The notes under the pieces are model-generated. The model did not search any database. It had not been told where the DNA came from and was given only the letters and a program-made list of their open reading frames with translations. Of a stretch of DNA of 62,080 nt, positions 20,697 through 29,872 are shown in pieces. The translations under genes were made by a program, and so were the position numbers. This DNA is from Nocardia pseudovaccinii NBRC 100343 (GTDB taxonomy: Bacteria > Actinomycetota > Actinomycetes > Mycobacteriales > Mycobacteriaceae). The number at the start of each line of letters is the position of its first letter. The first letter of the stretch is position 1. Location: contig NZ_BDBY01000206.1 of assembly GCF_001613225.1 (NCBI RefSeq), forward strand, positions 1 through 62,080, given 5' to 3'.

Positions 20697-21440
20697 GTGT
20701 CGGAATCAATCGCCGCTAACAGTCTCTCGCCGCGCGCCGACCTTACCGACATGGCACCTATCTCCTACCGTGGCGTGAAGAACCGAATCGCTTACGACCG
20801 TGGTGAGCTGCTGAGCAACGTCGTAACACCCCAAAATGTCGCAGATCGGCTGGCAGAGCGCTACACCGGTCCGATCGGCGAGCTCAACAAGTGGGTGGAC
20901 GGGGTACGGGCCGCAACCGGCGAGAGCGTGCCGTACTTCGATCCGTGGGCGGCATCAGGCGGAGCAAAAGTACTAATGCTGCTGCAAGATCCGTCCGGTG
21001 CGGCGGATGGCGAGTCTGGTTTCATCAGCCTGCACAACAACGACCAGACCGCGCACAACGTGTACAAGCTGTGTCTGGAGACCTCTCTGCGGTACGCCGA
21101 TTACGTTCCGTGGAACGTCATACCGTGGTGGGTGGCCAATCCTGCAAAAGGCCGGCGCTCGCTGGGAGCAGAGGCACGGCGCGCACGGCGCTATCTGGAA
21201 GAGGTGGTCGAGCTGCTGCCCGGTGACCTCGCGGCGGTCATTGTCATGGGCAAAACACAGACTTGGCCAGCCTGGAAAGCAGCTGTGGGACCGAACCATC
21301 GGCGGTTTCACGGTGCCGAGGTCGTGTTCACTGCCCATCCGGGTCCGTTGTCTATCAACCAGCCCGACAAGGAGACTGGCCGCCGCAACCGCGATCACCT
21401 CGTAGAAGTATTCGCCCACGTCGCGAGTATGGTCCGATGA
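20697..21440 (+). CDS. Uracil-DNA glycosylase superfamily-like protein
   Basis: 247 residues from GTG 20697 (an ATG at 20751 would remove 18). The core KVLMLLQDPSGAA, the YVPWNVIPWWVANPAKG stretch, LAAVIVMGKTQTWPAW and the distal TAHPGPLSINQP correspond by position to the catalytic GQDPY-like loop, the beta-strand before the Asn-type pocket and the HPSPLS-like loop of UDG-fold enzymes. Canonical family 1 residues are not all present. It could be a distant glycosylase or a sensor of modified bases. It sits alone between the membrane protein and the hook-ATPase operon. Confidence 0.6.
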   Translation: MSESIAANSLSPRADLTDMAPISYRGVKNRIAYDRGELLSNVVTPQNVADRLAERYTGPIGELNKWVDGVRAATGESVPYFDPWAASGGAKVLMLLQDPSGAADGESGFISLHNNDQTAHNVYKLCLETSLRYADYVPWNVIPWWVANPAKGRRSLGAEARRARRYLEEVVELLPGDLAAVIVMGKTQTWPAWKAAVGPNHRRFHGAEVVFTAHPGPLSINQPDKETGRRNRDHLVEVFAHVASMVR

Positions 21441-21544
21441 AAAGTGTTCCGCGTAGCGCGGTTACCCGACTGCCAGCCAGCTCCAACACTTACAGGCGGT
21501 TCATATTCGCTGCACGGCAGTTGATTACGTGTTATGCGTAAACG

Positions 21545-22083
21545 ATGGATCAATGGGCGGACGTGACGGCACCGAAACGGGATCCGTCGGAAGAACGGGG
21601 TTGGTACCACACCGGCGTGTGGCGGTATGAGCGTCGGAACCCGGTTGATGACGAGAATAGAAGTCGAAACCCTTTGCCGCCCAACAAACTTGTCTGGGCG
21701 CTCACCAGCCCAGGAGACCCCTCCGTTTCCATCTTCTACTCCGATCGTCACTGCGTCGTACTCCAGATGGACCAGTCACTGCTCGTAGCTGCGGCGGATA
21801 TGACGCTATTGATCGGCGGCTCCACAAGTTCTTTGATGCGCTGGAGAAGCCAGCAAGCCCGCGATGTTCGCCTGATCATGTGGACGAGTCCCTTCTCGAG
21901 AATTGCAGGGTCGCGACGACCGACGGAGTGCGCTATGGCAGCGTAGTGCGTTGGCGCGTCACGCCCGACGAAGAATGGTTTGCCATCGTGCGATATCGCA
22001 AAGCCACTGGCAGTATTCGTGGTCGAAGTCCGACCGATCGCGGATCTCGAGCCAGACCACGGATAGTGCCGAAGCCTCGCTGA
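21545..22083 (+). pseudogene. Frameshifted hypothetical gene
   Basis: Two consecutive coding-like segments lie in different frames. The first begins MDQWADVTAPKRDPSEERG (frame of 21545) and stays protein-like through VLQMDQSLLVAAADMT near 21800. The second, YDAIDRRLHKFFDALEKP to the stop at 22083, is in the +2 frame and equally protein-like (YGSVVRWRVTPDEEWFAIVRY). The junction falls around 21780–21805, so a single indel would join them into a protein of about 178 residues. No family recognised. It could be a sequencing error, a decayed gene or, less likely, programmed frameshifting. Confidence 0.45.
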
Positions 22084-22133
22084 GCGCCTCTCGCCCCCTG
22101 TGAAATTGCCATCGCTTTCCTTTGTTCGCGCGA

Positions 22134-22814
22134 CTACCGGGAGATGCCGTCCATGGTGTTGCAACCGGGGCACCATCGGTCGCGCTTCGAGAGCAGTTCG
22201 CGCGCGTGGCCCTGGCTGTATGTTCCGTAGATTGCCCTGTGGGTGGTGCACACCGCGTAGACGTCCGGGTCGGTGCGGTCAGCGGCGATGACGGTGAATG
22301 CGGCGAGGTCTGCCGCGGACACCGGCTTCCCTGTGCCTGGGCGGAACGGGGCGGTTTCGATGACGTCGCCGCGCCGCCATTCTCCAGCTTTGCGTAGTGG
22401 ATCCCCGAAGTGGAGCAGTCGCTGCAGCGTCGCGGCTACTACCGAGGCATTGTGTTGGTCTCGCTCGATCTGCTCGTTGTCCCGGCGACGCCATTCTGCA
22501 TCCCGTTCGTTGCGCTCGGCCACCGTGGCCGCAACCATCGCGCGTGCCTGCTGTTCGAACGCTCTGGCGAGCTCCAGAGCCAACGATTCGGCCCGCCGAG
22601 TTGTCGATCGCTCTCCCTCGCAGACGGTTTCGCCGATTCGCATGCCGCCGTACTGCTCGAACTCTGCGAGCCGCACCACGAAACGCCACTGTCGCGACGC
22701 CAGCTTTCGAAGAGAGATCGTGACACCGCGGTCGTGGTCGGTGATCGTTCGGTCTGGTGCCCCACCCAGGGCCGGATCGTGGTTGCGGTACATCGAATCT
22801 CGGTCAGTGCTCAT
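22134..22814 (-). CDS. Hypothetical protein, third gene of hook-ATPase operon
   Basis: 226 residues from MSTDRDSMYR; the frame is open further upstream, but that part lies inside the neighbouring gene. The middle (about 90–135) is a charged helix rich in Arg/Glu (RNERDAEWRRRDNEQIERD), probably coiled coil. The C-terminus ends with CTTH…WCPGCNTM, a possible CxxH/CxxC metal site. It overlaps the preceding 126-residue gene by 11 bp, so translation is coupled. Unknown function; context suggests an accessory subunit or toxin component of the ATPase cassette. Confidence 0.6.
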   Translation of the reverse strand: MSTDRDSMYRNHDPALGGAPDRTITDHDRGVTISLRKLASRQWRFVVRLAEFEQYGGMRIGETVCEGERSTTRRAESLALELARAFEQQARAMVAATVAERNERDAEWRRRDNEQIERDQHNASVVAATLQRLLHFGDPLRKAGEWRRGDVIETAPFRPGTGKPVSAADLAAFTVIAADRTDPDVYAVCTTHRAIYGTYSQGHARELLSKRDRWCPGCNTMDGISR

Positions 22815-23184
22815 CGCTGGTTGCCTTTTCTCCGGGGGACTGGACTGGTGGCTGGCTCGCCTGCAGACTGCGCACGATCTCGAGCAGGTGCTGCACTTCC
22901 TGGTATGTGGGGGACAGCTGGTACGCGTGCTGGTGGCACGCCTCGGACAACCGCGTCCACGCGTACTGAGATCGGAACGGCACGTCACGCTCATCGCGGT
23001 AGGCGATCTCGAGGCAGGCCAGGCGGGCCCGGCTGCTGGCCCTGCCCGGGTTGATTCCCTTTGCGCGCAGGAGTTCGTCGACGATTTGTTCCAACGCGGT
23101 GCGGGCCAGCCAGGCCGCGATCCGATTGCTGTGCGGGGATTGCCGGGAGACCTGCGCCGCAGCCAGAGTCAGCAGGCTGGTCAC
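22804..23184 (-). CDS. Small helical protein, second gene of hook-ATPase operon
   Basis: 126 residues, all-helical by look. GTG start overlaps the ATPase stop (GTGA). Features ALEQIVDELLRAKG, SSRARLACLEIAYRD and WTRLSEACHQHAYQLSP. Its size, helical periodicity and Arg/His content recall small HEPN-like or helical adaptor proteins encoded next to SMC-type defence ATPases, but no RxxxxH HEPN motif is obvious, so no activity is claimed. The C-terminal ~20 residues are polar and probably disordered. Confidence 0.6.
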   Translation of the reverse strand: MTSLLTLAAAQVSRQSPHSNRIAAWLARTALEQIVDELLRAKGINPGRASSRARLACLEIAYRDERDVPFRSQYAWTRLSEACHQHAYQLSPTYQEVQHLLEIVRSLQASQPPVQSPGEKATSDEH

Positions 23185-25676
23185 TTTCCCGCCTTCTCGA
23201 TGTCGTCAACCAGGCGCTGGACGTCCTTGGCCGCCTGGCGTGGATCGGCGGCCGGGGTGAGCCCGTCGTGCATCTTGGGTCCCGTGATGTGCAGCGCGGA
23301 CTTCTGATATGGCGCTCGTGCCCACTGTTCGAGCACATGGTGTTCCCGTGGTTCGCCGAACACTCCGAGGATTACCTTGGATCGTGTGGTGGCCGCCGCA
23401 CCCCACTCGCTCTCGAGTGTTTCGAGCGACCGTCCGGCTCTGATGTTTCGCGTGAAGTACGTATGGCGGGCGGCTGTTTCGACTGCGAAGCGCAACATGC
23501 CGGGGAGCGTCCGGCGCATCGCCTCGTCAGGGAGCCTGCCGTTCTTGTGTTCGAGCACAAGCCCGAAAGCGTCCTCGATATAGCGTCGAGCGGGATCGGT
23601 GAGAGTAGTGATCGACACCTGAGAGTCCTTGCCGCGGTTGACCTCCATGATCGTGGCCGCGAAGTTCCCCCGCCGGACCGCGGCTGGCAGGCGGTCATCG
23701 TGGGAGAGGACCACGACTTGCCGGGTCTGGGCGAGTTCGCTCAGCAACGTCACGAGTCCGTCCACCTTGGCCGGATCCATGGCTTGCACGGGGTCGTCGA
23801 GAATCAGGAATCGGAAGGGTGATTCGGCCATAGTGGCGCGAGGCAGGAACAGGGCGAGTGCCAGTGCGTGGAGCTCGCCCTGGCTCAGCACGGTGAGTCC
23901 ATCCGCGGCCACACCATCGACCAGTGAGTCGATGCGCAGCTTGCGCCGGGTCGCGGACCCTTCCAGACAGAGGTCACCGATCTCGACGTTGCTTTCCTGC
24001 CGCAGCATCGCCCACGCGTGCTGGACGCCGACACGTATCGGTGCGAGGCGTTCATTGCGCAGTCGGCGATCGTTGTCCTGAAGCCACTTCTTGGCCTCGT
24101 TGAGCTGATCGACCACGGGTTTGTCCGTGAGCCATGCCTGCCATGCGGCGCACCAGGCGTGGAGCTCGGCGTGCACCGGTTGCCATCGGTCCTCGCGCTC
24201 CGCGAGACATGCCGCCGCGGCCTTGTTGACCGCGTCGACCGCGTCGCTGAGTGCAGCGGCGTTGGTCTCCAGATGGTCGGCGAGCTGCGTCATCGTCGGC
24301 GCGACAGGGCCGCGCGTGATCGCGGCCCACTGTTGCCACATGCTGCGGACGGCAGCCACCGTCTCCTCGAGCTCCTGAGTAGGGGAGCGGTCGAGGATGG
24401 CGGGTACGGGCTGCAGCGCACGAACAGCCTCGGCGTGTGCCAATTCCATCAGTTTCCGGGCGCCGTTCAGTGCGGCCATGTGTTGATGGTCCGCGCTCAC
24501 CGCGGCACGGCTTTGGCGAGCCCAAGTCGCGTCAAGTGTGCCGTCGTGACACACAGGGCACGCCATGTCGCCGTGCTTTTCGTGTACCTGCAGAGCCTGT
24601 TCGAGCAACCGCAAGGTGTCCAGCTTGCGGTCACTGGCCACGTCAACGAGCTCGGCCAACTCGGCATCGCTCTCGCGCAACCGTTTCGCGATAGCAACGG
24701 CGCTGTCTGGTGTGACCGGGGCCGTAAGGTTTGTGAGCGCGCGCAGTTCCGGAACCGGTCCGCTCGCACTCGCTTCGGTCTCGTGCAGCAACGCACGCAG
24801 CCGGAGCAGATCGGGTGCCGTCTTCTTCAGCAGCGGCGCCACGGCCGCGGCCCGCTCATCGTCAAGCTCTGCGACCGTGTCGGCAAGCGCTCTACGCCGT
24901 TTCGCGAGGTCGTCACCGGGTGCCTTGTGGTCCTTGTGCCGCACTGAGATTCGATTGATCGCGTCTGTCAGCTGTTCGACTCCCAGGACTCGCGAGATCG
25001 CGTCGTGCAGATCGCTGGGAGTGCCGTTGAGCATGGCGCCGAGCTCGTCATAAGACAGGATCGGGCGGAATCGCTGTAGCGGTCCATCCCATCCGAGGTC
25101 GCCGCGACCGATCTGCTGCTTGCCGCCGCGTCGTTGGGTGCGGGTGGTGTGCCGGTTCACCTCGGTCTCGTCGTCGGGCCAGTCGAGGGTCACCACGACT
25201 GGCTCGTTGTCCTCCTCCACCAAATTCACCGCGATGCGCGCGGTGGGATGGTGCAGATTGCGCCACTGGTCACGCCACTGTGTCGATTTCTTGCCGGTCC
25301 AGCGAAAAGCGCTGTCGGTGAGCGTGAGTTCCAGCGCCTCGGAGATGCTGGACTTTCCAGATCCGTTGCGTCCCACCACAATCGTCAGCCCCGGTTCGGG
25401 CCGAAGATTCAAGGTGGTGGCGGGTCCGATCCCCCGAAAACCCTCAACCTGCACCGAAGTCAGGAATGTGCCGCGAGCATCTGATGGTGTTGTGGCGGCG
25501 GATGGTTCCTCGGCGTGCTGGGTCTGCGTACCCCCTCCGAGGTAGTCGTCGAGCGCTTGATCGCCTTCGAAGGCCGCCAGAATCAGTAGCCCCACCTCGT
25601 CGGGGAGGTGGGATCCGTCGATCTGTTCGGCAATCCATGGTGCGAGGCGTGTGCTGTCCGGAAGCGGATCGGTCAT
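23181..25676 (-). CDS. Rad50/SMC-like ATPase with zinc-hook CxxC (RloC-like candidate)
   Basis: 831 residues from ATG 25676. Walker A GRNGSGKSS (102–110) follows a VEGFRGIG strand typical of AAA_23/AAA_13 ATPases. A long helical insert with a CPVC knuckle (C373, C376) at its midpoint is as in Rad50 and RloC hooks. Signature LSQGE (597–601), Walker B FLILDDP (623–629) and a switch His in LSHDD follow. A C-terminal extension of about 170 residues contains R729-x3-E733 with later His (H779/H780, H796, H803). This order recalls the Arg…Glu…His anticodon-nuclease triad of PrrC/RloC, which are linked to type I RM loci as here. Nuclease activity is inference. Divergent from the methyltransferase paralogue B. 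Confidence 0.75.
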   Translation of the reverse strand: MTDPLPDSTRLAPWIAEQIDGSHLPDEVGLLILAAFEGDQALDDYLGGGTQTQHAEEPSAATTPSDARGTFLTSVQVEGFRGIGPATTLNLRPEPGLTIVVGRNGSGKSSISEALELTLTDSAFRWTGKKSTQWRDQWRNLHHPTARIAVNLVEEDNEPVVVTLDWPDDETEVNRHTTRTQRRGGKQQIGRGDLGWDGPLQRFRPILSYDELGAMLNGTPSDLHDAISRVLGVEQLTDAINRISVRHKDHKAPGDDLAKRRRALADTVAELDDERAAAVAPLLKKTAPDLLRLRALLHETEASASGPVPELRALTNLTAPVTPDSAVAIAKRLRESDAELAELVDVASDRKLDTLRLLEQALQVHEKHGDMACPVCHDGTLDATWARQSRAAVSADHQHMAALNGARKLMELAHAEAVRALQPVPAILDRSPTQELEETVAAVRSMWQQWAAITRGPVAPTMTQLADHLETNAAALSDAVDAVNKAAAACLAEREDRWQPVHAELHAWCAAWQAWLTDKPVVDQLNEAKKWLQDNDRRLRNERLAPIRVGVQHAWAMLRQESNVEIGDLCLEGSATRRKLRIDSLVDGVAADGLTVLSQGELHALALALFLPRATMAESPFRFLILDDPVQAMDPAKVDGLVTLLSELAQTRQVVVLSHDDRLPAAVRRGNFAATIMEVNRGKDSQVSITTLTDPARRYIEDAFGLVLEHKNGRLPDEAMRRTLPGMLRFAVETAARHTYFTRNIRAGRSLETLESEWGAAATTRSKVILGVFGEPREHHVLEQWARAPYQKSALHITGPKMHDGLTPAADPRQAAKDVQRLVDDIEKAGK

Positions 25677-25748
25677 GGCGGTGAACCCTTTTCGTCTTAG
25701 TGATTCGGGTGGAGCGAGTGGAGCCGGCGCGATTAGCGTCAATCGGCG

Positions 25749-25841
25749 ATGTACACATCATCGGTTCTGCTGTGAATGTTGTCAAGAAGTTTGAGCTGCC
25801 TTGATTTTCACAGGAGCATGCGCCAGGATCGTGATGTACAC
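25749..25841. promoter_or_regulatory. Paired GATGTACAC sites in divergent promoter
   Basis: GATGTACAC occurs at 25749–25757 and again at 25833–25841, 84 bp apart (about eight helical turns), in the gap between the hook-ATPase operon (-) and the HTH-methyltransferase/hsd operon (+). Each holds the palindrome TGTACA. They are candidate operators through which the HTH protein or another regulator could control both operons. No regulator is proven. Confidence 0.4.
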
Positions 25842-25853
25842 GAGAGGGGTGAC

Positions 25854-27878
25854 ATGTCGAACCTGGTTCCACCCGTGACCGCCACGGAAATCTCCAAGCT
25901 GGTCGGCGTGACCCGCGCGACCGTGAGTAACTGGCGTAAGCGTCACGAGGACTTCCCGAAGCCGGTGGGCGGCACCGAGTTCCGACCTGTGTTCGACTGG
26001 AACGCGGTGCAGGCATGGTTGGCCGAGCGCGGTCAAGATGCCACCGATGCGCCGATCCTGTCCTTGCAGACACTGTTGCGTTCGTCGTTATCCAGCGACG
26101 ACGCGCAGGTTCTGCTCGCCGGGCTGAAACCGTCCGAATCTGGTTGGGTGTCATCGGACTCCGCGTCAACCGATGCCTTGTCCGGCGTCCTGAAAACATT
26201 GGCGCATGCTGCCGAAGTCGAGGGGCCGCGTGCGGCACTTCAGGCGCTGGCCGACCACGCGCACGGTGATGAACAGAACGTCGGCCTCTACCGGACTCCG
26301 GAGCTGGTCGCCACACTGATGGCGGAACTGCTGCAGCCGCTCGGCGCAGGGCTGGTACGGGTGCTGGACCCTGCTTGTGGTGGTGGTTCGCTGCTCGTCG
26401 CGGCGGCAAAGCGCGGTGCCACAGAGCTCTACGGACAAGACATTTCGGAAACCCAAGCAGCGCTTGCTCGTCTGTTGGTGCAGGCCGAAACCGAGGTCGA
26501 GGCGAACATCGCCATGGGCGACAGTTTGCACGGCGATGCGTTCCCAGGCCTGGAAGTGGACGCGGTAATGAGCAGTCCGCTCAGCCTTCGGGACTGGGCC
26601 GCGGATCGGGTGCAAGTCGATGACCCGCGTTGGGGATATGGCACGCCAGGGCGAATGGATTCGGACCTTGCCTGGGTCCAACACGCTCTCGCGCACCTTC
26701 GTCCTGGTGGACTTGCTGTTCTCCTTGTTCCCGCATCCGTCGCGTCGAGGGCCTCCGGCAGGCGAATTCGTAGTTCGCTGCTGCGGGCGGGAGCGCTTCG
26801 CGCCGTCATCAACCTGCCACCAAGACTGCCTCAGCTCCTTTGGACGCGACTGAATCTGCAGATCTGGATCCTGGAGAAGCCTGACCCCAACGCAGCGGTG
26901 CCGGACAGCGTGCTGCTGGTCGATACCGCGCCGGCCGCGGGCGAGGCCGCGCAGAGCGGTGCCGGCGATGCTGTCGATTGGCCGCCGGTCGCCGACACAG
27001 TGCAGCGAGTCTGGTCTGCCTTCGTCGAGGGTCGATCAGCGGAGGCCGAAGAGCCCAACGTGTCGACCGTTGTCAGAGTTGTCGACATGCTCGACGAGGA
27101 GGTCGATCTCACGCCCGGACCGCGGGTGAAGTTGGCGATCGACCCCGGAATCGTTGCCGGCGAGGCTGATACGGCGCTCTCGCGACTCCGCACTGCTGTC
27201 GCGGAGCTGGCTCACGTGTCCGAAGCTGTCGGTCAGGTCGCGCAGATCTCGGGTGCGACATGGCGGACTGCGACCATTTCCGATCTGGCTTCGGGAGGAG
27301 CCGTACGTATCTTGCGTTCTCAACTACCGAAGTCGACCACGGCCAACGACGAAGATCTCCGGTTGGCCATCACCGGCCGCGACATCGCCACCGGTAACCC
27401 GGCATCCGGCAAAGTAAAGGTGGAACCCGGCAGCCCGATGGTCGAAGTCGGCGATGTTCTGGTTCCGACTGTGCGCGCACCCCGAGGCCAATCCTTCCGG
27501 ATCGCGGGCCCGGAAGATGCGGGGATCGCGCTCGGACCGAATGTGCAACTCGTGCGCACGGACCCGCAACGCCTGGACCCGTGGTTCGTCGCCGGATTCA
27601 TCGGCGGCATCGATGATGCTGCTTCCCTCGGCACGACCGCAATTCACTCCGCGCTGCACCGAACGCGAATACCGTTGCTGCCGTTGGCGCAGCAACAGCG
27701 CTACGGCGAAGCGTTTCGCGGCGTGCACCAGCTGCGGGCGGCATTGACTCGGGCCGGTGAGGCAGTAGAGCAGATCGCCGAGGTGGTGACCACCGGTCTC
27801 GTCGCCGGTGCGCTCGAACCGACCACGGGCAGCGCGATAAACGAAGACATCAGTAATCCTCGAGGAGGCAGTGAGTGA
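25854..27878 (+). CDS. HTH–degenerate N6-methyltransferase–HsdS-like fusion (paralogue B)
   Basis: 674 residues; the ATG matches the start of paralogue A (MSNLVPPVTATEIS against MSDSTPTVAAAEIA). HTH LVGVTRATVSNWRKRH is intact. The SAM-binding motif is VLDPACGGGSLLVAA (about 171–185), but the catalytic motif IV, NPPY in paralogue A, reads MSSPLSLRDWA here, losing Asn and the aromatic residue. The C-terminal half has the HsdS-like segment DPWFVAGFIGG and IPLLPLAQQQRYGEAFR. It is therefore likely catalytically inactive and acts as a DNA-binding or regulatory subunit. Its stop overlaps the hsdM GTG start by 4 bp, tying it to the type I RM operon. Confidence 0.85.
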   Translation: MSNLVPPVTATEISKLVGVTRATVSNWRKRHEDFPKPVGGTEFRPVFDWNAVQAWLAERGQDATDAPILSLQTLLRSSLSSDDAQVLLAGLKPSESGWVSSDSASTDALSGVLKTLAHAAEVEGPRAALQALADHAHGDEQNVGLYRTPELVATLMAELLQPLGAGLVRVLDPACGGGSLLVAAAKRGATELYGQDISETQAALARLLVQAETEVEANIAMGDSLHGDAFPGLEVDAVMSSPLSLRDWAADRVQVDDPRWGYGTPGRMDSDLAWVQHALAHLRPGGLAVLLVPASVASRASGRRIRSSLLRAGALRAVINLPPRLPQLLWTRLNLQIWILEKPDPNAAVPDSVLLVDTAPAAGEAAQSGAGDAVDWPPVADTVQRVWSAFVEGRSAEAEEPNVSTVVRVVDMLDEEVDLTPGPRVKLAIDPGIVAGEADTALSRLRTAVAELAHVSEAVGQVAQISGATWRTATISDLASGGAVRILRSQLPKSTTANDEDLRLAITGRDIATGNPASGKVKVEPGSPMVEVGDVLVPTVRAPRGQSFRIAGPEDAGIALGPNVQLVRTDPQRLDPWFVAGFIGGIDDAASLGTTAIHSALHRTRIPLLPLAQQQRYGEAFRGVHQLRAALTRAGEAVEQIAEVVTTGLVAGALEPTTGSAINEDISNPRGGSE

Positions 27879-29872
27879 ACACCGGCAAGCACAGCGAGCT
27901 GGCCAACCACGCGTGGTCGGTCGCGGACCTGTTGCGCGGCGACTACAAGCAGTCCGACTACGGCAAGGTGATCCTGCCGTTCACGGTGCTACGACGTCTG
28001 GAGTGCGTGCTGGCGCCCACCCGGGACGCGGTCGTCGCCAAGGCCGAGTCGCTGGCGGGGAAAGACCTCGACGTGCACAAGTTCTTGACCATGGCGGCCG
28101 GAGCGGTGTTCTACAACACCAGCGATCTCACCTTGAAGAAGATCGCCGCCGATCCGACCTACGCCTCCAAGAACCTGATCAGCTACATCAATGACTTTTC
28201 CGAGAACGCGTGTGAGGTGCTGGAGAAGTACGAATTCGCCCAGCAGATCCGCAAACTCGACGCGGCAGGTCTGCTCTACCAGGTGGTCGGCAAGTTCGCG
28301 GACCTGGACCTGCGCCCGGAGGTGGTGTCCAACCATCAGATGGGTTACGTGTTCGAGGAACTGATCCGGCGCTTCGCCGAACAGTCCAACGAGACCGCCG
28401 GTGAACACTTCACCCCGCGCGAAGTCATCGAACTGATGGTGAACCTGCTGATCGCTCCGGACGCCGAACTCCTCGGTGTGCCCGGCGTCGTCCGCCGCGT
28501 ACTCGACCCGGCCTGCGGCACCGGCGGCATGCTCAGCTCCGCGGAAGCCCACATCACCGCTTTGAACCCGCAGGCGACGGTGGACCTGTACGGGCAGGAA
28601 CTGAACCCGGAATCGTGGGCTATCTGCCGGTCCGACCTGATGATCAAGGGTGAGGACTCCGAGAACATCGTGCTCGGTAACTCCCTCGACGACAACGACG
28701 GTCACTCGAAGACCAAGTTCGACTACATGCTCGCCAACCCGCCATTCGGCGTGGAGTGGAAGAAGATCAAGGACGATGTCGAGTGGGAGGCGGCCAACCT
28801 CGGTGAAGCGGGTCGCTACGGCGCCGGGCTGCCTCGCATCAACGATGGCTCACTGCTGTTCTTGCAGCACATGATTTCGAAAATGAAGCCGGTGAACGCC
28901 TCCGGCGAGGGCGGCAGCCGGATTGCCATCGTCTTCAATGGTTCTCCGTTGTTCACCGGTGCTGCTGGGTCCGGTGAGTCCGAGATTCGCCGGTGGATCA
29001 TCGAGAACGATTGGCTGGAAGCTGTTGTCGCGTTGCCGGATCAGCTGTTCTACAACACCGGCATCTCTACATACTTCTGGATCCTCACCAACCGTAAGAA
29101 GCTTGATCATCAGGGCAAGGTGGTGCTGCTGGATGCGCGGGACTACTGGGTGAAGATGCGGAAGTCGTTGGGGGACAAGCGTAAGCAGCTCAGCGATGAA
29201 CAGATTCGGGAAGTCACCCAGCTGTACGGCGAGGCGCTGACGGTCGCCAAGGACCCGACCCACCCGCTGCACGGCAAGGTGAAGGTCTTCAACAACGAGG
29301 ACTTCGGATACCGCCGCATCACCGTGGAGCGACCACTGAAGCTGCGGTTTGCGCTTACAAGTGAGGGTTTGGAGAAGCTGGCCTCCTTGGCGCCGGTCCT
29401 TAAGCAGTATGGCGACTCCGATGCGTTTCGAGCCCTCCTTGCTCCGTTGGTCGGTACTTCCTGGAGGACGAAGGCTGATGCCGTGTCCGCCATGCGCGAC
29501 GCCATTGTTGGTGCCGGTGAAACGTGGCCCAGCGGTGCAGCTTTCGCAAAAGCCTTCCGTGAAGCGGTCGGTACGCGCGATGCGGAGGGTGAGGTTCAAC
29601 TGGTGAAGGGCGCCCCCGAACCGGACCCCGACCTGCGCGACTTCGAGAACGTTCCGTTGACCGAGGACGTCAATGAATACCTGATCCGCGAAGTCCTGCC
29701 TCACGCTCCCGATGCATGGATCGATCACGCCAAGACCAAAGCGGGCTACGAAGTTACGTTCACTCGGCACTTCTACTTGTACACACCACCCCGGCCGCTG
29801 GCGGAAATTGATGATGAATTAAAGGCGCTGGAGTCGGAAATTCGAGCGCTTTTGGGTGAGGTGACTCGATGA
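27875..29872 (+). CDS. hsdM: Type I restriction-modification system, methyltransferase subunit
   Basis: 665 residues, GTG start 6 bases after GAGGAGG. The N-terminal helical HsdM_N domain contains LANHAWSVADLLRGDYKQSDYGKVILP-type sequence. SAM motif I is VLDPACGTGGML (about 209–220), and catalytic motif IV DYMLANPPFGVEWK (about 284–297) is intact. The FTPREVIELMV helix precedes motif I. It transfers a methyl group to adenine N6 within the site read by HsdS. It overlaps hsdS by ATGA. About 130 residues longer than the minimal E. coli HsdM, as in many actinobacterial homologues. Confidence 0.97.
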   Translation: MNTGKHSELANHAWSVADLLRGDYKQSDYGKVILPFTVLRRLECVLAPTRDAVVAKAESLAGKDLDVHKFLTMAAGAVFYNTSDLTLKKIAADPTYASKNLISYINDFSENACEVLEKYEFAQQIRKLDAAGLLYQVVGKFADLDLRPEVVSNHQMGYVFEELIRRFAEQSNETAGEHFTPREVIELMVNLLIAPDAELLGVPGVVRRVLDPACGTGGMLSSAEAHITALNPQATVDLYGQELNPESWAICRSDLMIKGEDSENIVLGNSLDDNDGHSKTKFDYMLANPPFGVEWKKIKDDVEWEAANLGEAGRYGAGLPRINDGSLLFLQHMISKMKPVNASGEGGSRIAIVFNGSPLFTGAAGSGESEIRRWIIENDWLEAVVALPDQLFYNTGISTYFWILTNRKKLDHQGKVVLLDARDYWVKMRKSLGDKRKQLSDEQIREVTQLYGEALTVAKDPTHPLHGKVKVFNNEDFGYRRITVERPLKLRFALTSEGLEKLASLAPVLKQYGDSDAFRALLAPLVGTSWRTKADAVSAMRDAIVGAGETWPSGAAFAKAFREAVGTRDAEGEVQLVKGAPEPDPDLRDFENVPLTEDVNEYLIREVLPHAPDAWIDHAKTKAGYEVTFTRHFYLYTPPRPLAEIDDELKALESEIRALLGEVTR

